Source: CAZOOK01 sp964581385
Lineage (GTDB): Bacteria; Pseudomonadota; Gammaproteobacteria; Nevskiales; Nevskiaceae
DNA: 64,000 nt
Assembly (NCBI GenBank): GCA_964581385.1
Contig: CAZOOK010000024.1
Location: forward strand, 1-64,000
Direction of reading: 5' to 3'
In this document: positions 42,841 through 51,710 of the stretch, in pieces
Layout: every line of letters starts with the position of its first letter
How positions within the stretch are numbered: position 1 is the first letter of the stretch
Notes under the pieces: generated by a model
What the model saw: only the letters and a program-made list of their open reading frames with translations
Database searches by the model: none
Told to the model about the DNA's origin: nothing
Position numbers and translations under genes: made by a program

Positions 42841-43485
42841 TTAGCGCAGCAGCGACTCGATCAGCGCCACATATCGCCGCGACTGCATGGGCCGCGCGAG
42901 CCGGCGCGTCAAGAAAAGCACAGCCAGCTCGTCGAGCGCGCGTTCAAAGTTGTCGTTTACGATCAGGTAGTCGTATTCGTCGTAATGCGCCATTTCCGCC
43001 CGCGCCGCCGCCATGCGCGCGTGAACCGTGGCTTCGTCATCCTGCGCGCGCGCGCGCAAGCGGCGCTCCAGTTCTTCGATGGACGGCGGCAGGACGAAAA
43101 TGCTGATCACGTCAGCGGTCTGCGCGCGCACTTGGCGTGCACCCTGCCAGTCGATATCGAGAATCAGATCGCAGCCGGCAGTCAGCAGATCCTCGGTGCG
43201 CTTACGGCCAGTCCCGTAACGGCGGCCAAAAACGTGGGCGTGCTCAAGAAACTCACCGCGCTCGATCATGGCCACGAATTCGGCGTCGTCGATAAAGTGG
43301 TAATGCACGCCGTCGTGCTCACCCGCGCGCGGCGCACGCGTCGTGTAAGACACTGAGATTTCCGCATGTACGCCATGCGCCGCGAGGCGACCGAGCACGG
43401 CGCGCGTAAGACTGGTCTTACCGCCGCCGCTCGGCGCCGAGACGACGAACAGTGCACCGCGTGCGATGAGTCCGGCGCTACTCAA
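42841..43485 (-). CDS. gmk: Guanylate kinase
   Basis: A 214-residue nucleotide kinase converting GMP to GDP. It has the P-loop LFVVSAPSGGGKTSLTRAVL, the GMP-binding YTTRAPRAGEHDGVHYHFI and the lid region FGRRYGTGRKRTEDLL, with DLILDIDWQGARQVRA. It has normal length, and the start at 43485 is preferred. Confidence 0.97.
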   Translation of the reverse strand: MSSAGLIARGALFVVSAPSGGGKTSLTRAVLGRLAAHGVHAEISVSYTTRAPRAGEHDGVHYHFIDDAEFVAMIERGEFLEHAHVFGRRYGTGRKRTEDLLTAGCDLILDIDWQGARQVRAQTADVISIFVLPPSIEELERRLRARAQDDEATVHARMAAARAEMAHYDEYDYLIVNDNFERALDELAVLFLTRRLARPMQSRRYVALIESLLR

Positions 43486-43947
43486 TGTTGCACCTGAATC
43501 CGCATCGATCGTTTATCACGCCGTCGTTAAATGTGTCTTTGCACACAGGTACACACATTGGTACACACTTTTCGGGTGACAGGAAGTGCCGTTATTCCAC
43601 GATGCCCTAAGCAAGCTTACCCAATATGCCATCTCGGGTCATTTGCTGGTTCCGCAGCCGGAGCGCGGTCTCGAATGCGACGAACCATTCCTACCGTGGG
43701 AGAGCGAATTGGCCCGCGGACAGGTTCATGATCGATATACGCCTGTCGGCAAGGCAAGGCCATGCCTTCGTTGAGGATGGTGGCACAGCGCGCATTGATG
43801 GCAAGAACCTAAATTAGCGGGTTGCGCGATTTTAGGATTTCGCAAATTCCTAAAACAACGAGACAAGCTAATTTTGAATCAGGTTTAGCCGTTTTGGCGG
43901 AAAATTTCGCCGAGAGGCCGCGTCATGAAATAAATGGCCTGAAAACG
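43486..43947. other. Gene-free region between gmk and yicC
   Basis: These 462 bases carry no convincing gene. Notable are a tandem unit GGTACACAC-ATT-GGTACACAC near 43548-43568 in front of the gmk start, a hairpin TTTTAGGA (43830-43837) / TCCTAAAA (43848-43855), and AT-richer DNA from ~43800 to 43950. The region probably includes a gmk promoter. Confidence 0.4.
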
Positions 43948-44814
43948 TCACTCAATATTCTGCACCTGCTCGCGCATTTGCTCGATGATGACTTTCATTT
44001 CAATGGCGCAGCGTGTCATTTCGGCGTCCTGCGATTTTGAAGACAGCGTGTTCGCTTCACGGTTGAGTTCCTGCATGAGGAAGTCGAGCCGGCGACCGAC
44101 AGATTCATCGCGCCGCAGCGCTTCGCCCAGTTCCACCAGATGGCTGAGCAGGCGCGACAGTTCTTCATCGACATCCAGCCGTTGCGCCGAGATCGCAGCT
44201 TCCTGCGCCAGGCGCGCCGGTTCGATTTCGACGGCCAGTTCGCGCAGCTTCGCCTGCAAGCGATCCAGCCACGCGCTACGAACTTGCGGCGCGCGATCGC
44301 GCACGCGTGCAGCGAGCGCTTTCAACGCTTCCGCGCGTTCTTCCAGATAAGCCAGCAGGCGTTCGCCCTCGCGCCCGCGCGCGGCCGAAAAGTCGACGAG
44401 CGCCTGATCGAATAATTGCTGTGCCGCCGCGATCATCGGCGTGAAATCCATGCCCTGCTGGCGCACCACGCCCGGCCATGCGAGCAGGCGCAGGGCATCG
44501 GCGTTCAGCGGCACGTCAGCGCGCTTCGATATCGTCTGCGCGGCGGAGAGGACGGCTTCCAGACGTTCGGCATCGATTTCGATAACTGGCGACGTGCCAG
44601 CCTCGGTCTGATAACGCAGCGAGGCTTCCACCTTGCCGCGGCCGATGCGCGCCTGCGCGCGGGTGCGGAGTTCGTTTTCGAGACCGCGAAACTCCTCGGG
44701 CATGCGAAACTGCAACTCGAGGTAGCGATGATTCACCGAGCGCAATTCCCACGCGAGGCGGCCCCAGGGACCTTGTGCTTCGCTACGCGCGTAACCCGTC
44801 ATGCTGCGGATCAT
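43948..44814 (-). CDS. yicC: YicC family endoribonuclease
   Basis: A 288-residue protein with the YicC signature at both ends: MIRSMTGYARSEAQGPWGRLAWELRSVNHRYLELQFRMPEE-type N-terminus (broken here to a key motif, MTGYARSE ... RSVNHRYLEL) and a C-terminal YloC/DUF1732 domain with RRLDFLMQELNREANTLSSKSQD. YicC proteins are stress-related RNases acting on small RNAs. It is in the usual place upstream of gmk, on the same strand, though 462 bases away rather than adjacent. Confidence 0.96.
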   Translation of the reverse strand: MIRSMTGYARSEAQGPWGRLAWELRSVNHRYLELQFRMPEEFRGLENELRTRAQARIGRGKVEASLRYQTEAGTSPVIEIDAERLEAVLSAAQTISKRADVPLNADALRLLAWPGVVRQQGMDFTPMIAAAQQLFDQALVDFSAARGREGERLLAYLEERAEALKALAARVRDRAPQVRSAWLDRLQAKLRELAVEIEPARLAQEAAISAQRLDVDEELSRLLSHLVELGEALRRDESVGRRLDFLMQELNREANTLSSKSQDAEMTRCAIEMKVIIEQMREQVQNIE

Positions 44815-44828
44815 GGAGAATCCAATCG

Positions 44829-45617
44829 ATGGTGAAGACGCTCATTCTAACGATCGCGCTGTGCGCGTGCGCCGTTGTCGATGCGCAGACCCTGGCGACG
44901 AGCGCGTCGCTACAGCCATTCCGTGTCGTCGCCGAACATCCACACGATGCGGCGGCCTTTACCGAAGGACTGGTGTACGAAGATGGCCATCTCTACGAAA
45001 GCACGGGTCTCGTCGGCCAATCCTCGCTGCGCGAAGTCGATATCACTAGCGGCAAGGTCCTGCGTCTCCGACCAGTGATGCCGCCTTACTACGGCGAGGG
45101 ACTCGCGCGGATCGCCGGCAAGTGGCTGCAACTGACGTGGACCACGCAAGTCGGATTTATCTACAACAATGCGCTGCAGCCCATCGGCCGCTTTTCCTAC
45201 CGCGGGGAGGGCTGGGGACTGACCTACGACGGCCAGTCACTGATCCTCAGCGATGGCACGCCAAGCCTGCGCCGCTTCGAAGCAGAGCATTTTACGGAGA
45301 CCGGGCGGATCAATGTCCATGACGGCGATGAACCGGTGGCAATGCTGAACGAGCTCGAATTCGCCGAGGGGCACATCTATGCGAATGTGTGGATGACCGA
45401 TCGCATCGCCGAGATCGATCCGGTGTCCGGCACCGTTCTCGCGTGGATCGATCTGGGGCCGCTGTACCAGCGCTTCAGCCGACCGGCCGATTGGAACGGG
45501 CGCGAAAACGTGCCGAACGGGATCGCCTACGATCCGCGTTCACATCACTTTTTCGTGACCGGCAAGCGCTGGCCAAAACTGTTCGAGATCACGCTCGGCG
45601 ACAACAACGGGCATTGA
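44829..45617 (+). CDS. Glutaminyl-peptide cyclotransferase (secreted)
   Basis: A 262-residue exported protein with a signal peptide (MVKTLILTIALCACAVVDAQ). The body is a five-bladed beta-propeller of the plant/bacterial glutamine cyclotransferase family: HDAAAFTEGLVYEDGHLYESTGLVGQSSL-type repeats, YYGEGLARIAGKWLQLTW, GEGWGLTYDGQSLILSDG, LNELEFAEGHIYANVW and NGIAYDPRSHHFFVTGKRWPKLFEI. It forms pyroglutamate at the N-terminus of peptides. It overlaps no gene but is divergent from yicC and convergent to the DAHP synthase. Confidence 0.93.
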   Translation: MVKTLILTIALCACAVVDAQTLATSASLQPFRVVAEHPHDAAAFTEGLVYEDGHLYESTGLVGQSSLREVDITSGKVLRLRPVMPPYYGEGLARIAGKWLQLTWTTQVGFIYNNALQPIGRFSYRGEGWGLTYDGQSLILSDGTPSLRRFEAEHFTETGRINVHDGDEPVAMLNELEFAEGHIYANVWMTDRIAEIDPVSGTVLAWIDLGPLYQRFSRPADWNGRENVPNGIAYDPRSHHFFVTGKRWPKLFEITLGDNNGH

Positions 45618-45634
45618 GCCGTAGGCGCCGCCGC

Positions 45635-46708
45635 TCAGGCCGACTTCGCCAGCGCTGCCTGCCGCTGCGCCACGTGACGTGCGAGGCCGCGTAGTGTTTC
45701 CGCGCTGTCCTCCCAGCCGATGCAGGCATCGGTGACGCTCTGGCCGTAGATCATCTTGTCGCGCGGACCGATGTCCTGGCGTCCTTCGACCAGATGCGAC
45801 TCGATCATCACACCGATGATGCGCCGGTCGCCGCCGGCGATCTGCTCGCCGATGTCCTGTGCGACTACCATCTGGCGCTTGTGCTGTTTCTGGCTGTTGG
45901 CGTGCGAGAAATCGATCATCACTTGCGGTTGCAGCCCGGCTTTGGTTAACGCCGCACACGCCGCATCGACGCTCTTCGCATCGTAGTTGGTGCCGATGCT
46001 GCCGCCGCGCAGGATGACGTGCGTATCCAGATTGCCGGCCGTTTGAAAAATGCCGACCTGCCCGTTCTGCGTCAGTGATAGGAAGCGGTGCGGATTGCGT
46101 GCCGACATCACCGCGTCGACGGCGACCTTAACGCTGCCGTCGGTGCCGTTCTTGAAGCCGACCGGGCAGGACAGCCCGCTCGCCATCTCGCGATGCAGCT
46201 GCGATTCGGTGGTGCGCGCGCCGATTGCACCCCAGGCGACGAGGTCGGCCACATACTGCGGAGTCAGAATATCGAGGTACTCGACGCCGGCCGGCATGCC
46301 GCGCTCGTTGAGATCCAGCAGCAGCTTGCGCGCGAGCCGCAGCCCGCGGTCGATGTCGTAGCTATCATCCAGGCCGGGGTCGTTGATGAGACCCTTCCAG
46401 CCGACGGTGGTGCGCGGCTTCTCGAAATACACGCGCATCACGATCAACAGCTGCTTGGCGAGCTGCTCGCGCAGCGGCTGCAGCTGTGCCGCATAGTCAA
46501 GGGCCGCCTGCGTATCATGGATCGAGCATGGACCAACGATGACCAGCAGACGGTCGTCGCGACCGGCGAGAATCTCGCTGATGGCGCGGCGCGCTTCGAT
46601 CGTCGTCTGTGCGGCGGCCTCACTGAGCGGCAGTTCGGTCTGCACCTGTACCGGCGTGGATACGGGACGGACCGACGCAATGCGCAGGTTTTCGGTGACC
46701 AACGTCAT
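45635..46708 (-). CDS. aroG: 3-deoxy-7-phosphoheptulonate synthase
   Basis: A 357-residue type I DAHP synthase that condenses PEP and erythrose-4-phosphate in the first shikimate step. The start MTLVTENLRIASVRPV at 46708 is preferred to an upstream one. Visible are LVIVGPCSIHD, MRVYFEKPRTTVGWKGLINDP, the SQLHREMASGLSCPVGFKNGTDG loop, the HVILRGG strand and the VMIDFSHANSQKQ active-site segment. Which aromatic amino acid inhibits it cannot be said. Together with trpEGDC it supplies the tryptophan route. Confidence 0.96.
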   Translation of the reverse strand: MTLVTENLRIASVRPVSTPVQVQTELPLSEAAAQTTIEARRAISEILAGRDDRLLVIVGPCSIHDTQAALDYAAQLQPLREQLAKQLLIVMRVYFEKPRTTVGWKGLINDPGLDDSYDIDRGLRLARKLLLDLNERGMPAGVEYLDILTPQYVADLVAWGAIGARTTESQLHREMASGLSCPVGFKNGTDGSVKVAVDAVMSARNPHRFLSLTQNGQVGIFQTAGNLDTHVILRGGSIGTNYDAKSVDAACAALTKAGLQPQVMIDFSHANSQKQHKRQMVVAQDIGEQIAGGDRRIIGVMIESHLVEGRQDIGPRDKMIYGQSVTDACIGWEDSAETLRGLARHVAQRQAALAKSA

Positions 46709-46839
46709 GACACGACTCTGAAAAACAGGGAGCGGGATGGTATCAGAGCGTGCTCTGTGGATCACTTTTTGACCACTGTCGGCAGCGGCCGGCATGGTCG
46801 CTTATCCTGCGCGACTTTCCAGAAAAGATGATGGTCCCG

Positions 46840-47799
46840 ATGAACCGCAGCCTGATATTCGCAATCGCGCTTGCCGCCGCCGGTGTGGCGCCGGTCCGAG
46901 CGGAGACGATACTCCCGGTCACCAATCAGGGCGCGCTGGCGCGTACCTTCGCACTGCCGGAACTGGGGGAGACGCAGGTGCTCGCGCGCGGCGATCACCG
47001 TTATCGGATCGCGGTGGACTGGACCAACGAATACTTCGCCGATCAAAACGCGAATGAATCGCTGGTTCTGGACGGAGAAACCACCCGCATCGCCTTCGGC
47101 TGGCGCGAGTCCGTCGCACCAAGCATGGAAATCGGGGTACAGCTGCCGGTGCTGGTGACCGGCGGCGGCATTCTCGACGGGGCTATCGAGAACTGGCATG
47201 GTCTCTGGGGACTACCCAACGGCGGTCGCGATCAAGCTCCACACAACCGTTACCTATATCGCTATGTGCGCGACGGACATACGGTGCTCGATGTCGATAC
47301 CGGCACGGTTGCAATTGGCGACGCCGAGCTGAGTGCAGGCTGGCAGGTCTTCGATAGCGTAGCTGTGCGCGGAATGCTGAAGCTGCCGAGCGGCGATGAG
47401 AATGAACTGACCGGCGGCAACGCTGGCGGCGCTTTGTGGATCGATTACGACCCATTTCAGGGTGCGCCACGCTGGTCCGGTTTCGTGTCGGCCGGCAGCT
47501 CGTTCAATGCGAAGAGCAGCGTGCTACCCGACCAGCAGCAGCAATGGGTTGCATTAGGCGGCGCGGGCGTGGGTTACCGTCTGTGGCGGTCTTTTTCGCT
47601 GCTGGGACAGCTATATGCACACTCGCAGCTTTACAGTGATTCCGATCTGAAAGCGTTGCGTCGCGAGGGTGTGCAACTCGCGCTCGGCGGCCGCTACGAG
47701 TTCGCACGCGACATCGCCCTGGCGGCGGGATTCCAGGAAGATCTGGTCACGAATTCATCGCCCGATTTCAGCCTCCACTTTGATGTGAGCTTTCGTTGA
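46840..47799 (+). CDS. DUF3187 family outer-membrane-like protein
   Basis: A 319-residue exported protein; the signal peptide is MNRSLIFAIALAAAGVAPVRA. The remainder has alternating hydrophobic strands ending in aromatic residues and a C-terminal Phe-x-Arg-like end (SLHFDVSFR), as in outer-membrane beta-barrels. The LPVTNQGALARTFALPEL-type N-terminus and the GWRESVAPSMEIGVQLPV segment fit DUF3187. Starts 9 or 12 bases further upstream are possible. The gene diverges from aroG. Function unknown. Confidence 0.8.
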   Translation: MNRSLIFAIALAAAGVAPVRAETILPVTNQGALARTFALPELGETQVLARGDHRYRIAVDWTNEYFADQNANESLVLDGETTRIAFGWRESVAPSMEIGVQLPVLVTGGGILDGAIENWHGLWGLPNGGRDQAPHNRYLYRYVRDGHTVLDVDTGTVAIGDAELSAGWQVFDSVAVRGMLKLPSGDENELTGGNAGGALWIDYDPFQGAPRWSGFVSAGSSFNAKSSVLPDQQQQWVALGGAGVGYRLWRSFSLLGQLYAHSQLYSDSDLKALRREGVQLALGGRYEFARDIALAAGFQEDLVTNSSPDFSLHFDVSFR

Positions 47800-47872
47800 T
47801 TGCCAGTAAGACGAAGCGGCGGACGACCAGAAATTGGAATATATTGACTCTATCATTCAAATGAGTTGAACG

Positions 47873-48823
47873 ATGCGCCTCAGTCTCGAAGCGTTGGAGA
47901 CCCTCGATGCAATCGCGGAACAAGGCAGTTTTGCGCGCGCGGCCGAGGTATTGCACCGCGTTCCGTCAGCGCTCACCTACACGATCAAGAAGCTGGAGGC
48001 CGATCTCGGCGTACCGCTCTTCGATCGCGGCGGCAAGCAAGCGAAACTGACGCCGGCCGGCGAGCGCCTGCTGGCTGACGGCAGGCAGCTGCTGCGCCAA
48101 GCGGAATTGATCGAGCAACGCGCGCGACGGCTTGCCGACGGCTGGGAAGCCCAGCTGACGATCGCCGTCGATGAGGTCATTGCACTGGAGGTGATGTTCC
48201 CGATCATCCGCGAGTTCGATGCGTTGGATGGAGCTACGCAAGTTCGTTTGACCCGCGAAGTGGTTGGCGCCAGCTGGGATGCCCTGATCGATCGCCGCGC
48301 CGATCTTGCTGTCGGGGTACCGGGTGATCCACCGGTAGGATACGGACTCGCCAGCCGTTCGCTGGGCACCGCGCGCTATGTGTTCGCGGTCTCACCCGAG
48401 CATCCGCTGGCAACAGTCGAAGAACCGGTACCGGTATCCGAACTAACGAGATATCGGGCCGTGGTGGTCGCCGATTCATCGCGGCGCATGCCTCCCCAGG
48501 GATCCGGCATTGTTCCTGGTCAGCCGCTGCTGGTGATGCCGTCGGAACTGGCCAAAATCGCAGCGCAGGCGGAGGGGCTTGGAATCGGTTTTGTACCGAC
48601 GCATCGTGCCGCACCGTGGCTTGCTGACGGCCGTCTGATCGCCAAACGGGTCGATGTCGTGCGCGAGGCCGGCATCAGCCGCCTCGCCTGGCGCACCGGC
48701 GAAGAAGGTGCCGCGCTAACGTGGTTCCGCGAACGTCTGCTCAAAGACGATGTTCGCGAACGGTTGTTTGCCGATCTTCCAGTAAGCGGGCTTCCGCTTA
48801 TGCCAATCCGGGACATGGCATAG
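47873..48823 (+). CDS. LysR-family transcriptional regulator
   Basis: A 316-residue regulator. The N-terminal winged helix-turn-helix (LEALETLDAIAEQGSFARAAEVLHRVPSALTYTIKKLEADL) is typical LysR, followed by a periplasmic-binding-protein-like effector domain from residue ~90 (DEVIALEVMFPIIREF, DLAVGVPGDPP). The pattern is near YhaJ-type regulators. The 3' end overlaps the convergent GST gene by 26 bases. No clear divergent target gene is next to it. Confidence 0.95.
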   Translation: MRLSLEALETLDAIAEQGSFARAAEVLHRVPSALTYTIKKLEADLGVPLFDRGGKQAKLTPAGERLLADGRQLLRQAELIEQRARRLADGWEAQLTIAVDEVIALEVMFPIIREFDALDGATQVRLTREVVGASWDALIDRRADLAVGVPGDPPVGYGLASRSLGTARYVFAVSPEHPLATVEEPVPVSELTRYRAVVVADSSRRMPPQGSGIVPGQPLLVMPSELAKIAAQAEGLGIGFVPTHRAAPWLADGRLIAKRVDVVREAGISRLAWRTGEEGAALTWFRERLLKDDVRERLFADLPVSGLPLMPIRDMA

Positions 48824-49412
48824 GCACGAATCCGGGCAGCGCGGCGAACCGCGCGAGCCATGCGCGCAACGACGGGTAATCGTCGAAACGGTAACCGCCT
48901 TCGCCGGCAACGTGGGTGTAGGCAAACAGCGCGACATCCGCCAGCGTCGGCTGATTCCCGACCATGAACGGGGTGCGCTGGAGCTGCTGGTCCATGACGT
49001 GCAGCGCCGCATAGCCCTTCGGCATGGTGTCGACGATGCGCTCGCGCCATTCGTCGTGCTTGTGCAGGTAGGCGACCCAGAAACGCACTGTCGCGATATA
49101 GGGTTCGTGGCTGTACTGCTCGAAGAACAGCCACTCGTAGACTTTCGCACGTTCGTATGGGTCCGACGGCAGCCAGGAGCTCCCTTCGCCAAGGTGTAAC
49201 AGCATGGCATTGGACTCCGCCAGATAGCGTCCCTCCGGCAATTGCAGCAGCGGCACGCGCCCGTTCGGATTCATTGCGAGGAACTGCGGGGTGCGCGTTT
49301 CGTGCTTGAGGATATCGACCTCGACCCAGCGGAACGGCAGTTTGCGCTGGCGCAGCATGAATGCGGGCTTCCAGCAGTTGCCGGAAATCGAGCTGCCGTA
49401 GAGCGTGTACAT
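48798..49412 (-). CDS. Glutathione S-transferase family protein
   Basis: A 204-residue GST. The N-terminal thioredoxin-like domain has YTLYGSSISGNCWKPAFML (Ser near residue 8 as catalytic position) and the GSH-binding FLAMNPNGRVPLLQLPEGRYLAESNAMLLHL-type segment; the C-terminal all-helical domain carries FMVGNQPTLADVALFAYTHVAGEGGY. The substrate cannot be called. It is convergent to, and overlaps, the LysR gene. Confidence 0.92.
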   Translation of the reverse strand: MYTLYGSSISGNCWKPAFMLRQRKLPFRWVEVDILKHETRTPQFLAMNPNGRVPLLQLPEGRYLAESNAMLLHLGEGSSWLPSDPYERAKVYEWLFFEQYSHEPYIATVRFWVAYLHKHDEWRERIVDTMPKGYAALHVMDQQLQRTPFMVGNQPTLADVALFAYTHVAGEGGYRFDDYPSLRAWLARFAALPGFVPMPCPGLA

Positions 49413-49464
49413 GGACGGCTCCTGCGTCGGATCCGGGCATTATGCCTCGCTGCCGGCAGAAATA

Positions 49465-49491
49465 AGGAAGGCGGGAAACACCCGCCTTCCT
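49465..49491 (-). terminator. Rho-independent terminator of the repetitive-protein gene
   Basis: On the minus strand AGGAAGGCGGG pairs with CCCGCCTTCCT over 11 bp with a five-base loop, followed by TATTTCT. It lies 30 bases after the stop of the 49522-50634 gene. Confidence 0.8.
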
Positions 49492-49521
49492 GGTACTGCT
49501 TAAATACCGCCAGCCGTAAAG

Positions 49522-50634
49522 TTATGGGGTCGGCGAAACCGTCTTCGTGACCACCGGTACACCGCCACCCGCCGGGACCGTTGCCGTGACCGTCTCCGAG
49601 CCGGACTGGCCTTGCGCGTTGGTGCCACCCACGGTTGCCGTACTCTGGATGCCTTGACCGATACCGGCCGTGGTCGAACTGCTGCGCTGCCAGTTGCTGG
49701 CCGGTGTCGTGCTGGTGGCAGCAACATTGCCGGTCCCAGTGACTGTGCGCGTACCGGACCCGGTGCCGGTCGAGTTCAGATTGACGTTGCGCGTGCCGGT
49801 AACTCCGCTTGCGGTCGAATACGTCGTCGCGCGCTGCTCGTTGAGCTTCTGATCGCCGAGCGTGCCGTTGACGTTGGAGGTTACGGTGCTGCCGTTCGCA
49901 GCGGTGTGCGTCACCGTTCCAGTCAGCTGGCCATTGGCGTTTTCGGTGTACTGCTTGCTGACGGTGCCACCATTCGCGGTACTCCGCGTCATGTCGTAGT
50001 TCTTGTTACCGTCGGTGCTGGTGGCGCTGCGATTCACGTCGCCACCGTTGGCGAAAGTTTTCTGTCCGGTGAAATTAGCGTTGCCGTTGGCATCCTTGTT
50101 ATAAGACTTGTTCGTCGAGAAACCGTTGGGGCCACTCGCCGTCGCCTGCGCCGTTGCGCTGCCATCGGCGTTGCGGACACCGCTGCCCTGCGCCGTGTAG
50201 GCACCGCCGTTGGCACCGGTTGCCGTGCGGTTATGCGAGAACGAACCGCTGCCGTCGGCATTCTGGTGGGCAACCGTGCTGGAAGAACCATGCCCACCGT
50301 TCGGCCCGACCCAGTGCGCGCCGGTACCGGCGGCACTGTTGCCAGCCCCGTCCTGCTTCGCACCCCAGGCGCGGGTGTGGCGTCCGCCGTTGGGACCCAC
50401 CTGCGTGTTGCGCTTCCAACCGCCTTCAGTACCTGCAACCGTCTGAAAAGCGCCCTGGTTTTGCGACGCGAAGCCGCCGTTGGGACCGAAACCAGCCGTG
50501 TGCCCCGCAGCAAACGCACCACGAGCGCCGACGCCAGCGGCACCACGATGTACCCATTCGGCGTCCGCCGCAGAGCTGAGTGCGAGCACGCCGAGCGCGA
50601 TCGCGGATTTCAGAAATATTGTGTTCTTGATCAT
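49522..50634 (-). CDS. Secreted low-complexity Gly/Asn/Thr-rich protein
   Basis: A 370-residue protein with a signal peptide (MIKNTIFLKSAIALGVLALSSAADA). The mature part has no globular domain that I recognise and consists of imperfect repeats rich in Gly, Asn, Ser and Thr: GPNGG or GPNGF recurs at six spots in the first half (FGPNGGFAS, VGPNGGRHT, VGPNGGHGS, SGPNGFSTN), NADGS recurs, and the second half has Thr/Gly-rich runs (GTGSGTRTVTGTGNV). It has a good AGGAG site and a strong terminator. An extracellular matrix, adhesion or elastic-fibre role is possible. It is 54 bases downstream of a small Cys-rich secreted gene on the same strand. Confidence 0.75.
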   Translation of the reverse strand: MIKNTIFLKSAIALGVLALSSAADAEWVHRGAAGVGARGAFAAGHTAGFGPNGGFASQNQGAFQTVAGTEGGWKRNTQVGPNGGRHTRAWGAKQDGAGNSAAGTGAHWVGPNGGHGSSSTVAHQNADGSGSFSHNRTATGANGGAYTAQGSGVRNADGSATAQATASGPNGFSTNKSYNKDANGNANFTGQKTFANGGDVNRSATSTDGNKNYDMTRSTANGGTVSKQYTENANGQLTGTVTHTAANGSTVTSNVNGTLGDQKLNEQRATTYSTASGVTGTRNVNLNSTGTGSGTRTVTGTGNVAATSTTPASNWQRSSSTTAGIGQGIQSTATVGGTNAQGQSGSETVTATVPAGGGVPVVTKTVSPTP

Positions 50635-50688
50635 GTCAATCTCCTTACTGCTTACGCTGCTTATTGCGCTGCGAATGCCACTGGGTTG

Positions 50689-51159
50689 TTACTGTTGCGC
50701 CGGCGCCGGAGCGACGGGCGCTGTCGGCGGCGCGCTGCCCGGATTCTGCTGTTCCTTTTGCTTGATGAAGTCCTGACGGCGCGCCTGCCGTCCGACCAAG
50801 CGCGAATTGATACGGGCTTGCGCGTTCTGGCAACCGGTAGGATTCTCCTGACAGGCCGCGCTGACCGCCGCACTGTTCGATTCAACTTTCTGCTTCACCG
50901 CCGTGCAGGCTTCCGGGTGGGTGGCACAATCCTGTTGCATTTTCTGCTTGGTCTGCGCGCAACGCTCTGGGTTGTCGGCGCAATTTTGCTCAAACTGTTG
51001 GGCGCGCGCGGCACAGCGGTCCGGATGGCGTTGGCAAAAAATCGCCTGGCTTCCTGCCGCAGGGGCGCCGGTGGTTGCGGAACCGGTGCTGGTCTGCGCG
51101 GATGCGCTGAAGCCTAGCGCGAATAGCGGGGCCGCGAACATCAGTTTTACGAACTTCAT
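50689..51159 (-). CDS. Secreted Cys-repeat protein
   Basis: A 156-residue protein with a signal peptide (MKFVKLMFAAPLFALGFSASAQ). The mature part has four copies of a Cys-x6-Cys unit: CQRHPDRC, CADNPERC, CATHPEAC and CQENPTGC, separated by helix-forming linkers of ~10-22 residues rich in Gln, Lys and Ala. Each unit is likely two short helices bridged by a disulfide. The C-terminal ~30 residues are Pro/Ala-rich. I do not know this architecture as a named family. It lies upstream of the repetitive secreted gene, which suggests joint function. Confidence 0.75.
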   Translation of the reverse strand: MKFVKLMFAAPLFALGFSASAQTSTGSATTGAPAAGSQAIFCQRHPDRCAARAQQFEQNCADNPERCAQTKQKMQQDCATHPEACTAVKQKVESNSAAVSAACQENPTGCQNAQARINSRLVGRQARRQDFIKQKEQQNPGSAPPTAPVAPAPAQQ

Positions 51160-51710
51160 GGGTTATCTCTCCTGAATCTATTTATGGACGTAGCAATGGA
51201 ATCGCTTTCAAGACGCTTAGATCTCAATCTCCACGGTCAGAAACCGAACAATGTTCAGAGGCGTTCCTGCCGGAGAAGCTTCCCTTATCTAACGACTTTG
51301 CCGTCTTCAACGTCATATGTACGAAGCGGTTGACGGTCACGATACGCGCATCCCCTGAATCGATCCTTAATCTGATATCCGATGGTTATACGTTCTTGAC
51401 CGCGAACGATTATCCTAAAAACAGCAGTTGGGGATTGATTCTCGGCGAGGCCGCAGCGAGGGATTGTCTGGGCTGGAGCGAAACTCTATGGTTGTTCCAT
51501 GGGTTGAGTGAAGCCCAGGCAAGACCCGCGAGGGCCGGCAGGAATCGATCAGCGAAAGCGGCCTCTCAACCTTTGAGTGAAGCGCGCTGGTCAGGCAACT
51601 TGCTCATTCCATTTCTCACATGAGCCGCTTTCGCGACCAACTGCTGTTTTTAGGATTATGGACGGCATCTTGCGCCGAATGATCAGCCAGCCGCGGGCGG
51701 GAGAGCAGTG
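51160..51710. other. Intergenic region before cstA
   Basis: About 550 bases hold no convincing gene; a 97-codon plus frame at 51330-51623 has no ribosome site or family features. The region must contain the divergent promoters of the Cys-repeat gene and of cstA. A GGGCGGGAGAG element before cstA acts as its ribosome site. Confidence 0.4.

Noticed and set aside
43548..43568. GGTACACAC direct repeat considered as an attachment site or CRISPR-like repeat
   Set aside because: Only two units separated by three bases, with no integrase gene or array nearby.
49612..51117. 501-codon frame on the plus strand
   Set aside because: It is antisense to the two secreted repeat proteins; its length comes from the repetitive GC-rich sequence, and it has no ribosome site or family features.
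51330..51623. 97-codon plus frame before cstA
   Set aside because: No ribosome site and no resemblance to known proteins; starts inside what should be promoter DNA.
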